Positions 48,581 to 60,650 of a stretch of DNA of 64,000 bases are shown piece by piece (the first letter of the stretch is position 1; each line of letters starts with the position of its first letter). The notes under the pieces are model-generated. The model was not told the origin of the DNA. It saw only the letters and a list, made by a program, of their open reading frames with translations, and did not search any database. This DNA comes from Dromiciops gliroides. Lineage: Eukaryota; Chordata; Mammalia; Microbiotheria; Microbiotheriidae. The stretch spans positions 123,627,897 through 123,691,896 of the forward strand of contig NC_057866.1 of NCBI RefSeq assembly GCF_019393635.1. The letters are read 5' to 3'. Both the position numbers and the translations under genes were made by a program.

Positions 48581-48757
48581 TTTTTGTTTTGTTTTGTTTT
48601 GTTTTGTTTTGTGGGGTTTTTTTGTGGGCAGTGAGGGTTAAGTGACTTGCCCAGGGTCACACAGCTAGGAAGTATCAAGTGTCTGAGGCCGAATTTGAAC
48701 TCAGGTCCTCCTGAATCCAGGGCCAGGGCCCTATCCACTGCACGACCTAGCTGCCCC
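48581..48757 (-). mobile_element. Young SINE
   Basis: Minus-strand copy with a (TTTTG)n tail. TATCCACTATAC is duplicated on both sides. Confidence 0.93.
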
Positions 48758-49204
48758 CTATCCACTATACAATTGATGGTGGTTGGTTATCAACACTAGG
48801 GCCAAGGATAGCAGAGAAGTTAAGAGCACTTAAGTAAAGCAGCATTGCCAGTAGGCTGAACTGTCCTGCGCTGTATTATGTGTATGAAGGAGTCGTGGGT
48901 AGTGGCTGATTTAAGAAGATACTAGAGAAGATTCTCCTTGTCAGGAGAGGTCACTATAGTGGAGCTTTGGGGCAGACTCTGGTGCTTGCAGAGAATGTCA
49001 AAGACCCAAATCTATCCTTGGGGTTCTGGAAGATCTTGACTGGATTATCTGCATTCCCAGGAGTTTTCTCAGGTGTGGGAATTTTAATGTGTGCATTTGT
49101 CTTTTCTCCCCCCCCCCCATAAAAAGCAAGGTATTGTTTAATCAGTACTATTAAGCTAGAATGGTTCAGAACGTTACACTTTCATGACACTAAACGAGAG
49201 TTCA

Positions 49205-49440
49205 TCTTCCATTTGTTTACAGTGATAGCTAATATCTCTACAGCTTTCTGTTTAAAGTACATTATCTCATGGGAACCTCACTCAGAACAATCCTGTGAAC
49301 TAGGCGGTATTGTGAATCCCCAGTACCCAAATGAGAAAACCAAAGTAGAAAGGTTAAGTGACTTGCCTAGGATCAAAAAGCTAGACTCAAGGCTCAAACC
49401 CGGGTTCTCCTGACTCCCTGTGCTTCCAAGTACAGAACAA
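49205..49440 (-). mobile_element. MIR-like fragment
   Basis: ATTATCTCATGGGAACCTCA, GGTTAAGTGACTTGCCTAGG and AACCCGGGTTCTCCTGACTC. Confidence 0.65.
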
Positions 49441-50005
49441 GATTCATTATGCATCGGATCAAGAATATCCAACAAAAGACAAGTGTAGGTCACAGTGTTG
49501 TTGGCAGTAAACTAGCAAAATGGAGTATTTATAACCCAGCTGCCAACATGAAAGAAAACCAAAGGTTATCCACTCAGCCACAAGTCCTTATAATGAATGA
49601 AGTCATTGTCTCCATGACATCCGCATTCCCCAATGTCATCTTGGTGAAACGTGACAATTGCCAGGTCTACTTTTCGGTAAATCCCATTTTGCTGCCACTC
49701 CAGAACCCAAAGGGGTATTTACCCTAGAGTTATATTATCAGTGCCTGATATTGAGTGGCTTTTCTGTAATTTGACCTTGGGCAGATTTTAAGAATGACCG
49801 TTTTGCTTTAGGAGTCACTCATACCTTATGCTTTGCACAAGGCACCAAGTAATCTGGGGCAATGATGGATGCATAATCTGGTTTTGGTCTTGTACAATTC
49901 TTGGTCTTTGTAAATTTTCCAAAGCAGGTCCCCTACAACCAGATTTTCCTTGGTGGTATTTGTTGTCAATTAAAGAATCTTCTCAATCAGAAATGAAGCC
50001 AGACA

Positions 50006-50152
50006 AGGGCAGCTAGGTGGCAAAGTGGATAAAGCACTGGCCCTGGATTCAGGAGAACCTGAGTTCAAATCCAGCCTCAGACACTTGACACTTCCTAGCT
50101 GTGTGACCCTGAGTAAGTCACTTAACCCTCATTGCCCCACCCCCCACCCCCA
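50006..50152 (+). mobile_element. Young SINE
   Basis: Plus-strand copy with a C/A-rich tail. AGAAATGAAGCC/AGAAATGAATCC duplication. Confidence 0.92.
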
Positions 50153-50399
50153 AAAGAAATGAATCCATAAATATTAGGTGCCTGCCGGTAGGTCTGAAAG
50201 CAACTGAATCTTTTTCTGATATATTTTTGGAGCTTCTAGAAGATAAGGGTTTCCTTTTTCCTTAGGAGTCTCATCTTGTTCTCACTGGAACCTAGCTCTT
50301 CATGCTCTAGGCTGCTATAAATGTAAACAATTTTCTTGTAACTTTGCTGGTACCCCAACCCTTGGAAAGAAATGTGAACTTGGACCTAGGTATTTTTGT

Positions 50400-50610
50400 T
50401 GTTGTAGTTCAGATGTGAGCTATGGACCATCAAATGCCAGGCCCTTCTATCCTCTATTATCTTTTGAAGTCTGTCCAAATTCACGTCCATCAATTCCATG
50501 ATATTATCTATCCATCTCACCCTCATTTTCATCCACTTGGTATCTTGTCAATTGCCTCGACAGTAAGGACTCTATCGACTGGGCAGTCAGTATGCCATTC
50601 TAGATGACTC
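50400..50610 (-). mobile_element. Possible RTE-type LINE fragment
   Basis: CAAATGCCAGGCCCTTCTAT, TCCAAATTCACGTCCATCAA and ATTATCTATCCATCTCACCC resemble the reversed RTE/BovB 3' region as I remember it. Weak call. Confidence 0.35.
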
Positions 50611-50859
50611 TGTGATAATAAGCTAGTCTAGACCACATTTCAGTGTGGTGACCCCCTGAGATTCTGTACCATCCAATTCAGGTCGAGTCTGAGAGATCCA
50701 GTCTTAGGGGCAAGAGGGAGGACCAGCCTGGAGGGGACGATGAGCAGTTTGTATTAGGGTCCAGGTCAGGTGCCAATGAAAACTACCTCCACTGGGCATT
50801 ATGTGACACGGCAGATGATACTGAATCTACATTATATACAGCATTTTGGACAGTTTCCC

Positions 50860-51900
50860 CCCATCCCCCAAGACGTGTAGGCAAGCACGCCATCTCCCGA
50901 CTTCCATTATTTAACACATAAATGATGTGCATTTGGCTCTGCCTTCCCGACTTAATGAGGTCTACAGTGATGGGTTCCTTTCTGTCTCCTTTAAAAATTT
51001 CAGTGAGCTAATGCTGCAGTTCCCCTAAATGCAAAGCCAGTAAGTGGGTGAGAAGATCTGAACGCCGGGTGAAACTGAAGGGACTTGACATGTTATTGAC
51101 TCGAGGGCCCTAGAAGGTGAAGCCCAGGCCGTGATGTATTTCAGGAATGCGGATGTGCGCGTGAAGCTGACAGGGTTTGACAAGTGCCATCTGTGAACAA
51201 TAACATATGGAGCAGTGGGGCAGGTGGGCGAGCCCGGAAGGCTCCCCAAGTATCGGACCCCTCTCGGGATTCCATCAGGCTCATCCCCACCCTCCGTGGC
51301 TACAAGCCATTAGCCTGGGGCTTAGCATGCACTAAGCCATGGTGTGCCCCATGGGGGAGGAGAGCCTGGGCCTCCTACTTAATATAGAAGTAGCCAGCAG
51401 AGGCATTTTTTTTTTATCCCTCTCTGGGAGACAAGGGAGAAATGCTGCTGTTAGAAGGTAATGCCAAGCCCTGTGCCATCACCGGACTGGCAGCTGATCA
51501 TTTCCTCCTCTGCTTCTGTCGGTGCTGAAATAATGTGTTTATGTCCCAATTAATACCGTGATCATTCTTTGTACTTACAAGGTGCCTTTCATCTTGGAAG
51601 TTCAAAGAACTTTTCAAACCCCCCTCGGTTAATCCTCACTCTGATCTGAATTTTGTTGTGTAACTAAACTGATTACAAGAACTTTGTGAATGACTCTGAA
51701 GTTCCTCCTGCGGGGCCTCCGAGGGCTGAGGATGCCTTCAACTTTGGGCAATGAGATGCGGGCCTCTCCTCCCCCCAAACTCCTGTCCAACTTGAAATGA
51801 CGCAAGGAGATGTTCGTCCTTGGTCCTGCGCTCTGCTCAGAGGTCTCGTGGCCTTCCGAGTCTTCCCCCACCCCTAGCCCTTCCGCTGAAACGTTCTACT
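50860..51900. other. Unique, moderately GC-rich sequence, candidate conserved regulatory DNA
   Basis: No repeat and no convincing exon. It contains scattered CpGs, palindromic motifs, and a stretch with AGCTGATCATTTCC and CCCAATTAATACCGTGATCA (51492-51565). No function can be assigned from sequence alone. Confidence 0.35.
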
Positions 51901-52039
51901 TCATAGGCTTCACCTGTCTTCTTTGACCCATAACCTCAGCCAGTTTGGACCCACCCTTCTTCCCCTGAGGCTCTACTCTCCTATCCAAAACCCTGATCTA
52001 CCTGTTCAAAGCCAGAGGGTCCTAGGAGGAGAGGAGGAT

Positions 52040-52640
52040 GGGGGTTTCTCATTTTACAAATGAGAAAACTGAGGCCCACAGAGTTTCTAGGACTCACTCA
52101 AGGTCACAAGGCATTAAGCATAAGAAGCGGAGCCTGTGCCCAGAGCCTTCAACTCCAAAGTCAGTGCCTGAGTTACACCCATGGTGGGTGTTTCAAGCAT
52201 AAGAAAGATGCTTGAGAAGCATAAACTGGGATATTTTTTGTTTTTTCTTAGGCTCACTGGTTTTCTGGGATAAATAAAGGAAATTTTATTTTCCTCTGTG
52301 GAATAAAAGAACACTGGAAGGGAGGTTCAGAAACTGGAGTTATAGTTCTGGTTCTGTTACTATCAGTGTGACCCAAGGCAAGCTACTTTACCTCAAAGAT
52401 CTCAGTTTCCCCACCTATAAAAATGAGAGGATTGATCTAAATCATTTATTTAGAGCACAAAGGTGGGGGGGAAGCATTATAAGCAACCTAAATCCAACCC
52501 CATTGTTTTATAGATGAAAAATCTGAGACCCAGAGAATAACTTGCTGAAGGTCACAGAGTTAGCAAGTGGCAGAGCAAGATTTGAATCCCAGTCCTCTGA
52601 CACCAAACACAGTCTCCTTCCCATTGTGCCACTTCTCTCA
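52040..52640. mobile_element. MIR-like cluster
   Basis: Reversed fragments at 52045-52180 (ATGAGAAAACTGAGGCCCAC) and 52490-52640 (TAACTTGCTGAAGGTCACAG), and a forward one at 52330-52440 (TGTGACCCAAGGCAAGCTAC). Confidence 0.65.
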
Positions 52641-52833
52641 AGTGTAAATGAAATGCCACTTAACAGTCTTGAAGCAGGTGCTACTGTGGTTCAGGGCACT
52701 TCCAGTGGCTCTTCCAGAGATTTTGGTGAAGGGAATTGGAACAAAGCAAACCTTCTTTTGACTGGTGGAGGCCAAACAACTTTCAAAACAATGGGATTAT
52801 ATTATTTAGAGCCAGAAGTGGTAACCCCATTTT

Positions 52834-53094
52834 TGTTGTTGTTCAGTCGTGTCTGACTCTCCGTGACCCCATTTGGGGTTTTCTTGGCAAAGATACTGGA
52901 GTGGTTTGCCATTTCCTTCTCCAGCTCATTTTACAGCTGAGGAAACTGAGGGCAACAGGGTGAAGCGACATGCCCAAGCACGCACAGCTAGTAAGTGTCT
53001 GAGGCCAGATTTGAACTCAGGAAGATGAATTTCATCCACGAATCTTCCTCTCCCCAGGCCCGGCACTCTATCCACTGTACCACTTAGCTGCCCT
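52834..53094 (-). mobile_element. Type B SINE
   Basis: TTGTTGTTGTTCAGTCGTGT to ACCACTTAGCTGCCC, full length, with an 11-base local insertion around GATGAATTTCATCCACGAA. Confidence 0.9.
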
Positions 53095-53109
53095 CAATTA
53101 TGTAGTAGG

Positions 53110-53910
53110 TTTAAGGTTCCTTATAATGTCTCTGTGGGATAGCAGGTTAAGTATTATTGCTTCCATTTTACAGTTGAGGATACTAAAGTATACTACAAGT
53201 TAAATGACTTACTCATGGTCATGTGACTAGCAATGGACCATTTGCACACTAGTTAGCAAAAGGTCCTAGATTAAAAGTCAAAAGACCTGGTTTCTAGTCC
53301 CTCTGATTATCTGTGGGCAAAGTTAGAGTTTCTTTGGGCACATTCCTCAAGTTCAAGAACAACAGCGATGGTGTCGATGATAACTAATGGTGGGTAGTAT
53401 GCCACAGCAGAAATACTTAATTGTAGTCAAGAACTGGTTTCAAGTCCTGGTTCTAATGTTGTAATACCAAGTACAAATCACTTAACATCTCTGGGCTTTG
53501 GTTTCCAATTACATAAAATGGGGACAATGATTACTTATCCAATCAACCTCATGGGGCTATTATGAGAAAAACATTTTGTAGGTTGAAAAGTGTCATATAA
53601 ATATAAGGTGCTATAATGATGAACATCCCTCACATTTAGATAGCATTTTACAATGTTCAAAAGGCTAAGTTCCTCGAAGGTAGAACTATATCATTTACCT
53701 TTATATGTCTCTCATTACAGTACAATAAGTGCTTAATACATGTTTGTTTAATTGAATTATTGTGTTGTTTATCTCGATCTGTACCACATTCTAGAGAGGC
53801 AAGCAGCAGAGGTATTATTATCCTCATTTTTACAAATAAGGAAGTTGAGGTTCATCAAGGTTAAGCAATTTATCCAGAGTCATACAGCTAGTAAGGGGCA
53901 GATACCAAGT
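53110..53910. mobile_element. MIR fragments and an L2 3' end
   Basis: Reversed MIR at 53110-53260 and 53810-53910. Forward MIR at 53440-53620 (CTGGGCTTTGGTTTCCAATT). L2 end at 53665-53755 (AGTTCCTCGAAGGTAGAAC to AAGTGCTTAATACATG). Confidence 0.55.
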
Positions 53911-54559
53911 AAACAAATAAACAAAAAGGGCTCCAGCTCTCCTGGTCTATGGATCTTGACCTTTTGTTTTTAGTTTCTTTGGCCTGATCTTGCCTCTATG
54001 TTGCCTACAACCTCTGCTGTGGTTTCTTTTGTCTCTTTCCTTTGTTTTCCATTTTCCTACGATTATCCCTGATTTTTGTTCCTCTCTGTCTTAGCTAACA
54101 TTCCCTGGCCTCTTGCCAGACTGGTTGGGCCTATAACACTTCCATGCTTTTGGAGTCCTTCCTAGATCTGACCTCCATTTTGATCCAGTGATGGACAGTA
54201 CCAGCCTCTGCCTTGATTACTGGACACAGTTCCTGACTCTATTCATCTTGCCCTATTTTGTTACCAACAAGACCCAGGGTGACCCTAGCCATTTTACAGA
54301 CCCAAGCAGGCCTATCTAGTCTTCTTTGTTGAAACTTGACTTGGAAAATGACTAAATGAGAAAAGGTGGTGTACTTTCTTCATTGTTAGAATAAGAGATC
54401 AGTACGTCTGATAGGGACATGATTTGCCAAGGGCATAGAAAAGAAATACTTTTTCTTTTTCGGTTTACATGAACAGGTTGCCAAGCATCATCAGAAATGA
54501 TACAAATGATGTCTCCAAACAGGGGCTCTAACAAGTTACCCATAAGATTACTTCACTAT

Positions 54560-55260
54560 TATGACTCATTTCCCTTATTACATACTTCTTCCTCCTTCCT
54601 TCCTGGCCTAGGAGGCATTCATGCCATCCAACCTTAGTTAGACCCTCTACTGGGTGGTAATGCTCTTATTTATCTCTCATCAACTCCCTAACACATTGTC
54701 CTCCACAGCTGGTCCCAAACTAACTCTACTCTCCTTATTTCAACTTCTTGGCCCACTTTTGGGCTGAGGCCTCCTCTCCTACTTTACTAATATGGCGGTC
54801 TGGAGTGAGTTACTTCAACTATTGTCCTTAACAATAAAAAATATAACATGACATAACAAAATGAAATGAAATACAAAATTGTCCTTGTTGATCTGTCTTA
54901 GCAGTCCTTTCTCAACTTTACCTCCACCTAAATCTAAGGCTATGTCGTGTTTGTCCAAGATCCTATCCCTTTACAGTACCTGAGGAAACTCACTCCTATG
55001 CTTGTCCCATATTCACTCTTCACTCCTTTTGCCCCCAGGCATAAACTTGTCTACCCTATGTTGAAAAAAAACCTTTTGCTTTACCATGCTAACAGTGCCT
55101 CTAACTCTTCTCTTTATCTCTACAATAAGCAGGCAGGTCTGTCTCCTAACTATGTCATGTTCATTCTTATCTCCAAGTTTATGTTAAGGTCTTTCTCCAC
55201 ACCTGGAATGAGATCATCCAGTCCAATTTGTCCAAGAGCCAAGATTCCAACCTGCACTTT
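54560..55260 (+). mobile_element. Probable L2 5' part
   Basis: Phrases such as ATCTCTCATCAACTCCCTAA and TTTGGGCTGAGGCCTCCTCT fit an older upstream L2 region. Diverged. Confidence 0.4.
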
Positions 55261-55773
55261 CCGATTCCAAATCCAAGGCTATACATGACAAAGCTAAGAG
55301 AGGAACTCAGTCTCAAGCTCCTCATAGAGCCTTTCGTCATGCTCCCTTGTGAGTTCTGATTATTTCTCTGGCCTACAGAGTCACAATCCTCATCATTTTT
55401 CAAATAGCCACCAGACTTGGCTTGGCTCCATCAGAGGCTAGATCAGATGCATTGGTTTCCTTCTCTGTTGGCGGCATGTATGATTTCAGCTAAGCCCTGG
55501 TCACCAAATAGACACTGATCAGAGGGAAGATGGAACCTGGAAGGGGTCTCATCCAATGCTGTCATCTCGCAGATGAGCAAACTTAGGTCTTAAAAAGAGG
55601 AAGTACCTTTGGTCAATGAAATAATGCTGGGATTCCTTGACATCTCTGTCTAAGACGACCGAAGTAGGCACTGAGGACTCATCCAAGACACTGACTTCTA
55701 TGCTGCCAAAAACTTGAGTACTAACTTGATGTCTCTGTTCCCTTGATCTGTATTTGATGGCCAGAGGAGAAAG

Positions 55774-56300
55774 GTGGATAAGTACCATTCATCATTATTT
55801 TTTAAAAATGGAAACTACATTTTTCTCCCATTCAGGCCTTTCCACAGTGGGTTTGGCTTCCTCGGAGAATGGCAGCCAGCAAGATTCGAGATCTCCATAA
55901 TCCTACAATTTTCTCCTAATCAGATGTCTAGACAAGAAAGGCCTCTGCCTCCTTTCCTGTTTGCAAATCTGCCCTGACAGGCCATATCCTCCTGGCAATG
56001 CCATTCAAATGTGCTTTATTGGCACAGTGGGACTTCTGAAACTGGCGGCTGGAAATACTATCAGGCCCTGGATCAAATCAATTCTTTCTCAATCGGGCTT
56101 TGATATTTCCCTGCTTAAATTTCATTCTCTTGAGAGGAGCTCTGTTAACAAGGCAATTAGTAATGCTTTGAATATAAATACAGTACTGTGTTGTTTGTGG
56201 CCAGATGTCCTGGAAGCCAAACTTCCCTCAGGTTTACAGTGACTTTGGAAAGAAAAACCTTCTTGCTCTGACCCAAGCTCATTTAGGCAGCCAACGAATG
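55774..56300. other. Unique sequence, candidate conserved non-coding element
   Basis: No repeats. It contains ATTCAAATGTGCTTTATTGG, AACAAGGCAATTAGTAATGC and other octamer/homeobox-like cores. Open frames here are short and unrecognised. Confidence 0.35.
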
Positions 56301-56649
56301 GATTTCTGTAAAACTGTAAGGAAAAGGATGGTGAGAAATGTTCTCTATTTCTTTCCAGCTCCTTGAGAGGGAATAGAGTCTGGCCCTCTATTTGCTCAGG
56401 GGGTGTAGAGTACTTCTAGTCTGCAAAAGCCTGAAAAAAACCCATCAAACTGAGGTTTGTTTGTTTTGTTTTTTAAAGAATCTTGGTCTAACCAACAATG
56501 ACAGTGATGACTTGAGGGCAAGGGTGAACTTCTTGTTGGAAGTGGATGGTGGGGAAAGTGGTAGGAGGTGGGGGACCCTCATGAAAGAAGGGTTATTAGA
56601 GAATGCAAATCCCAACTTCAGTCCAGAAGCCAAGAGTCATATGAAACCA

Positions 56650-56830
56650 GGGAGCATGGAATGTGAGAACTGGAGGAGTTCAGAAAATGTTTCGTTTTAG
56701 AGAAAATTGAAGCCTAGAGGGGCTAAGTGACCTGCCCAAGATTACACAGCTCATTTGTAGGAGGGGGGTGAAACTAGAACCATGTTCTTTATGGTACTAG
56801 TCTAATGTTCTTTCCAGCATGTAGTGAGCA
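56650..56830 (-). mobile_element. MIR-like fragment
   Basis: GAAGCCTAGAGGGGCTAAGT and GACCTGCCCAAGATTACACA. Confidence 0.6.
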
Positions 56831-56999
56831 GCCGGCCACCTCCTCTGTGAAGCTGTCCTGATTCCCCTAGTGTTTAATGTCTTCTCCCTCCTTCAAATTG
56901 CTTTATATTTACTTATCTGCATACATGTTGCATTCCTACCCCCAAAGCATAAGCCCTAAAGAGGTATCTCAGGAAACCCACTTTATAATTTATTTATTT

Positions 57000-57153
57000 T
57001 CTTTCTTTTTTTTTTTGGCGGGGCAATGAGGGTTAAGTGACTTGCCCAGGGTCACACAGCTAGTAAGTGTCAAGTGTCTTGAGGCCAGATTTGAACTCAG
57101 GTCCTGCTGAATCCAGGGCCAGTGCTTTATCCACTGAGCCACCTAGCTGTCCT
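57000..57153 (-). mobile_element. Young SINE
   Basis: Minus-strand copy. AGGAAACCCACTT/AGGAAACCCATTT duplication. Confidence 0.9.
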
Positions 57154-57408
57154 AGGAAACCCATTTTTGCAAGAACTTCTAAAGACAAATTTTTAGCCCA
57201 CAGGAATTGCTATCCATGAGACTGAAGTTGGTACGGAATTCAGTCCCAGTCTTGGGTAACTCTCCTTTTAATTTGCTCATTATTATTCCTGGGTAGGACT
57301 CTATCTATCCTTTCTTGCTTCCCTAGCTCAGTTGTGTCCAAATGAGAAAAATCTTTCCTTGAGGTTGTATGTGCAAATTTGTGTGTATCCTGAAGTGAAC
57401 CAGTTTGT

Positions 57409-57540
57409 GAATGAATGAATGAATGAATGAAGCATTTATTAAGCACTTACTATATACAAAGTATTGTGCTAAGTGTTGGGGATACAAACCAAGCTATATG
57501 AGTCCCTTTTCTCAAGGAACTCACATTCTAATGGAGTTTT
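57409..57540. repeat. (GAAT)n and an unassigned old repeat
   Basis: Five GAAT units are followed by AAGCATTTATTAAGCACTTA and TATTGTGCTAAGTGTTGGGG, a phrase also present in diverged form at 16195. It belongs to an old mammal-wide repeat I cannot name with certainty. Confidence 0.5.
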
Positions 57541-57568
57541 TCTCTAGGGGCTTCCACACATATTGAAG

Positions 57569-57960
57569 GCTTCAACAGCAAGTTGAGGAAAAGGTTCTAG
57601 AGTTCTCAGGGTTCAGTGGCAAAGCAGGGGCTAATGCATCTTCCTTAATGGCATTTGACCTGATAAACTCATAGCAGTTTCTGACCATCTGACAGCACCA
57701 AGGAACTTTCTTTTCTGGAGCTGCAGTACCTGTGGCTTTCTCACCTCGAGGAGCAGCTGCCATGCTCCATCTTGACTGGATTCTGCTTTTCAGAATAAAG
57801 GCTTGAGACACTGGGCAGTTTGTTCAGTGGCCTTGGCAGTTTTCCATCCTGGAATCTACCTGCAAAATTTTCCTGCCTCTGAGAAGTTGAACAAAAGTTC
57901 ATAGAGACCAAGGAAGACTAAGAACTATTGGTGAACTTTAGTCTTTTTGGGGAAAACATT
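57569..57960 (-). other. Unrecognised minus-strand open stretch
   Basis: An open frame of at least 79 codons from Met 57811 to the stop ending at 57572, remaining open further upstream. It includes MAAAPRGEKATGTAAPEKKV and MVRNCYEFIRSNAIKEDALA. No repeat was recognised. It may be a decayed retrocopy of a small protein; no poly-A tract or family match was seen. Confidence 0.3.
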
Positions 57961-58029
57961 TTAATTTTAGAGGATATTGTTCAAGTATCATATCTTTATG
58001 TATATGCACAAATTTATGTAAATACATTT

Positions 58030-58165
58030 GCATATGAAAGGCAGCATGGTTATTGGCTAGAAAACTGGTCTCAGATTTAGGAAGATCTGGGTCTGAGTCC
58101 CATCTTTCACATATATTGACTGTGTCACTCTGGGCAAGTCACTGAACTCAGTGCCCCAAGAAACT
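58030..58165 (+). mobile_element. MIR-like fragment
   Basis: AAAGGCAGCATGGTTATTGG and CACTCTGGGCAAGTCACTGA. Confidence 0.65.
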
Positions 58166-58890
58166 TTCCAAGACAGAGAGCTAGGCATTGGCAAGATAGT
58201 GGAGAGAAGCCAGAGAGTTGCCTGAGTTCTCTCCAGTTTCCCTCAGAAATAACATTAAATCAAGTATCTACATGAATACTGGAGATACAGAATCTATGAA
58301 AACTTGGAGGGAAACAATCTTCTGGCTTATGATAATTTAGAAAGACTTCAAGAAAGGTCTGTCTCACTTGGGTAAAAGGGGAGCACAGCACGGTCCAGAA
58401 GGTGTCTGGGCAAACCAGTGGGAGGCTCTTAACCACAGCACAGATCAACAGCTGAGGCCCCTTGGTCCTGGCTCAGCAGGCTAGTGGCACAGCAGGCCAG
58501 TTGTGAGGCCACCAGCCCCAATGCAGAAGGCAATCTACTAGCTGGGGCATCTGCTACACAGCAGGTGCAACTAGGCAGGGCCACCCTAGTGCAGTGAGTA
58601 AGCCTTGAGCTATTGAGGCCTCAGGGCAGAAAGCCAGTGATCAGGCCCCTGGTCCCTAGCACAATAAGCTTGGGACAGTGCCACCTGTGCCCCAGGAGCA
58701 GAGCTCAACTTTAAAAGGCATGGAATAGATTAAAATATGAGTAAGAAACAGAAAAGAACTCTCAGCATAGAAAGCTACTGTGGTGACAGGGAGGACAGAA
58801 ACACAAACTCAGAAGAGGACAACACTGTGAAGCCTCAAAGGGGAAGATTAATTGGTTTCAAGACCAAAAAGACCAAAAACCCTTCTTCTT

Positions 58891-59021
58891 CTTTTTTTCC
58901 CCCAAGGGCAATGAAGGTTAAATGACTGGCACAGGGTCACATAGCTAGTAAGTGTCAAGTGTCTAAGGCTGGATTTGAACTCAGGTCCTCCTGAATTCAC
59001 TACTGCACCACCTAGTTGCCC
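58891..59021 (-). mobile_element. Young SINE in L1 ORF1
   Basis: Minus-strand copy, partly deleted near its head (CTGAATTCACTACTGCACC). Confidence 0.85.
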
Positions 59022-59239
59022 TCCCTGCAAAAGCCTTCTTGGAAGAGCTCAGAAAGGATTTTATAAATCAAATAAGAAAAGTAGAAGAAAAACTGGGAAA
59101 AGAAATGAATTATGCAAGAGAGAGTTAATAGCTTGGAAAAAGGACAAAAATTGACTGAGGAAAATAATTCCTTAAAAAATACAATTAGCCAAATGGGGGG
59201 AAAATCCACCAAAGAAAATAACTCCTAAAAAGTAGAATT

Positions 59240-59415
59240 GGGGGGGCAGCTAGGTGGTGCAGTGGATAAAGCACCAGCCCTGGATTCAGGAGGTCCTGAG
59301 TTCAAATCTGGCCTCAGACACTTGATACTTACTAGGTGTTCAGCCTTGGGCAAGTCACTTAACCCTCATTGCCCCACAAAAACCAAAAAACTAAATTAAA
59401 AAAAAAAAACTCTAC
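59240..59415 (+). mobile_element. Young SINE
   Basis: Plus-strand copy. AAAAGTAGAATTGG is duplicated on both sides. Confidence 0.93.
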
Positions 59416-59974
59416 TGCAAAAGTAGAATTGGATAAATAGAAAGAAGGTGCAAAAGCCAAGACAATGACCTGCAGAATACTTTGGTGCCTCCCCCCCCAC
59501 CTTTAGTAGGTCTATATCGCTGAAATAACAGGCCCAACTCCAGAAAATTTACAGTTATATACTTATACACTTACATATATTTATGTATTATATATAATTT
59601 CAAGCTCTGCTAAAGACTTATTCTGGTGCTTCAAGGTGATATAGGTGTTCTTGGCTTTTAAAAAACAATGACAGCAGAGCACAACCTCTCATAAATTTTA
59701 CCCAAGCTAAAAGGCTTTTCCCAGATTTGAACTCAGATATTCCTGATTCCTGTACCAGTACTCTACCCACTGCACCACTAGCTGTCTCTGATGATGGAAA
59801 TTAGGTGATTATTTTTTTTTCAGTCATAATACATCAAGACCATCTACTAAGGCATATGCGGTGGGGTTGTGATCTTCTTTAGAGAAGAGTATACCTATAC
59901 TGAGGAAATTCTGGATCCCTCAGAAGGAATAAAGAGGTTCAAAAATACAAATAATTTTTTGAAATGTGAAAATT

Positions 59975-60370
59975 TTCACATTCTATTTTTCCAATTACAT
60001 GTAAAAATAATTTTAATTTTTAAATTTTATTTCCAAATTCTCTCCCTCTTTGAGAAGGCAAGCAATTTCATATGGATTTTACATGTGTAGTCATACAAAA
60101 CCTATTTCTTTTTTTTTTTTTTTTGGTGAGGCAATTGGGGTTAAGTGACTTGTCCAGGGTCACACAGCCAGTAAGTGTTAAGTGTCTGAGGCCGGATTTG
60201 AACTCAGGTCCTCCTGAATCCAGGGCCAGTGCTCTATCCACTGCACCACCTAGCTGCCCCAAAACCTATTTCTATATTAGCCATGTTGTGAAAGAAAATA
60301 CAGAAAACAAAAACAAGGAAAATAAAGATAGTTTAAAGAACTATGATTTGATCTGCAAAAAATACAAATA
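59975..60370 (-). mobile_element. L1 3' UTR remnant split by a SINE
   Basis: TTTTTCCAATTACATGTAAA, CAAATTCTCTCCCTCTTTGA and TATTAGCCATGTTGTGAAAG parallel the L1 3' region at 3750-3890. Confidence 0.65.
60110..60260 (-). mobile_element. Young SINE in L1
   Basis: Minus-strand copy. AAAACCTATTTCT is duplicated on both sides. Confidence 0.95.
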
Positions 60371-60505
60371 ATTTTTACCTGAAGCTTGTTGGATGGTATG
60401 CAAATTCTTCAGCTTCCTGACAAAACTGGAAGAATAGTCTCATCCCTATATGCTCTACTAACCTACCCTCCTCATCTAGGTTTTACTATTGTCCACATAG
60501 TAGGG

Positions 60506-60650
60506 ATGGGTAGGTAGTGAAATAGATAGAGCCTACAGGCCTGGAGTCAGAAAGACTCATCTTCCTGCGTTTTAAATCTAGTCTTAGACATTTTTTAGCT
60601 GTGTAACCCTGGGCAAATCACATAACTCTGTTTGCCCTGTAGCAAGTAAA
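60506..60650 (+). mobile_element. Old SINE of the same tRNA class
   Basis: GGGTAGGTAGTGAAATAGAT, GGCCTGGAGTCAGAAAGACT and TGTGTAACCCTGGGCAAATC. More diverged than the young SINEs. Confidence 0.65.

Larger units (their letters stand above)
58176..59460 (+). mobile_element. L1/HAL1 LINE: 5' UTR and ORF1 start
   Basis: It begins near GGCAAGATAGTGGAGAGAAG (an L1-type 5' end). ORF1 starts at ATG 58737 (MSKKQKRTLSIESYCGDRED) and is similar in layout to the element at 25.8 kb. ORF1 is broken by a SINE and by stops, and no ORF2 follows. Confidence 0.7.
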
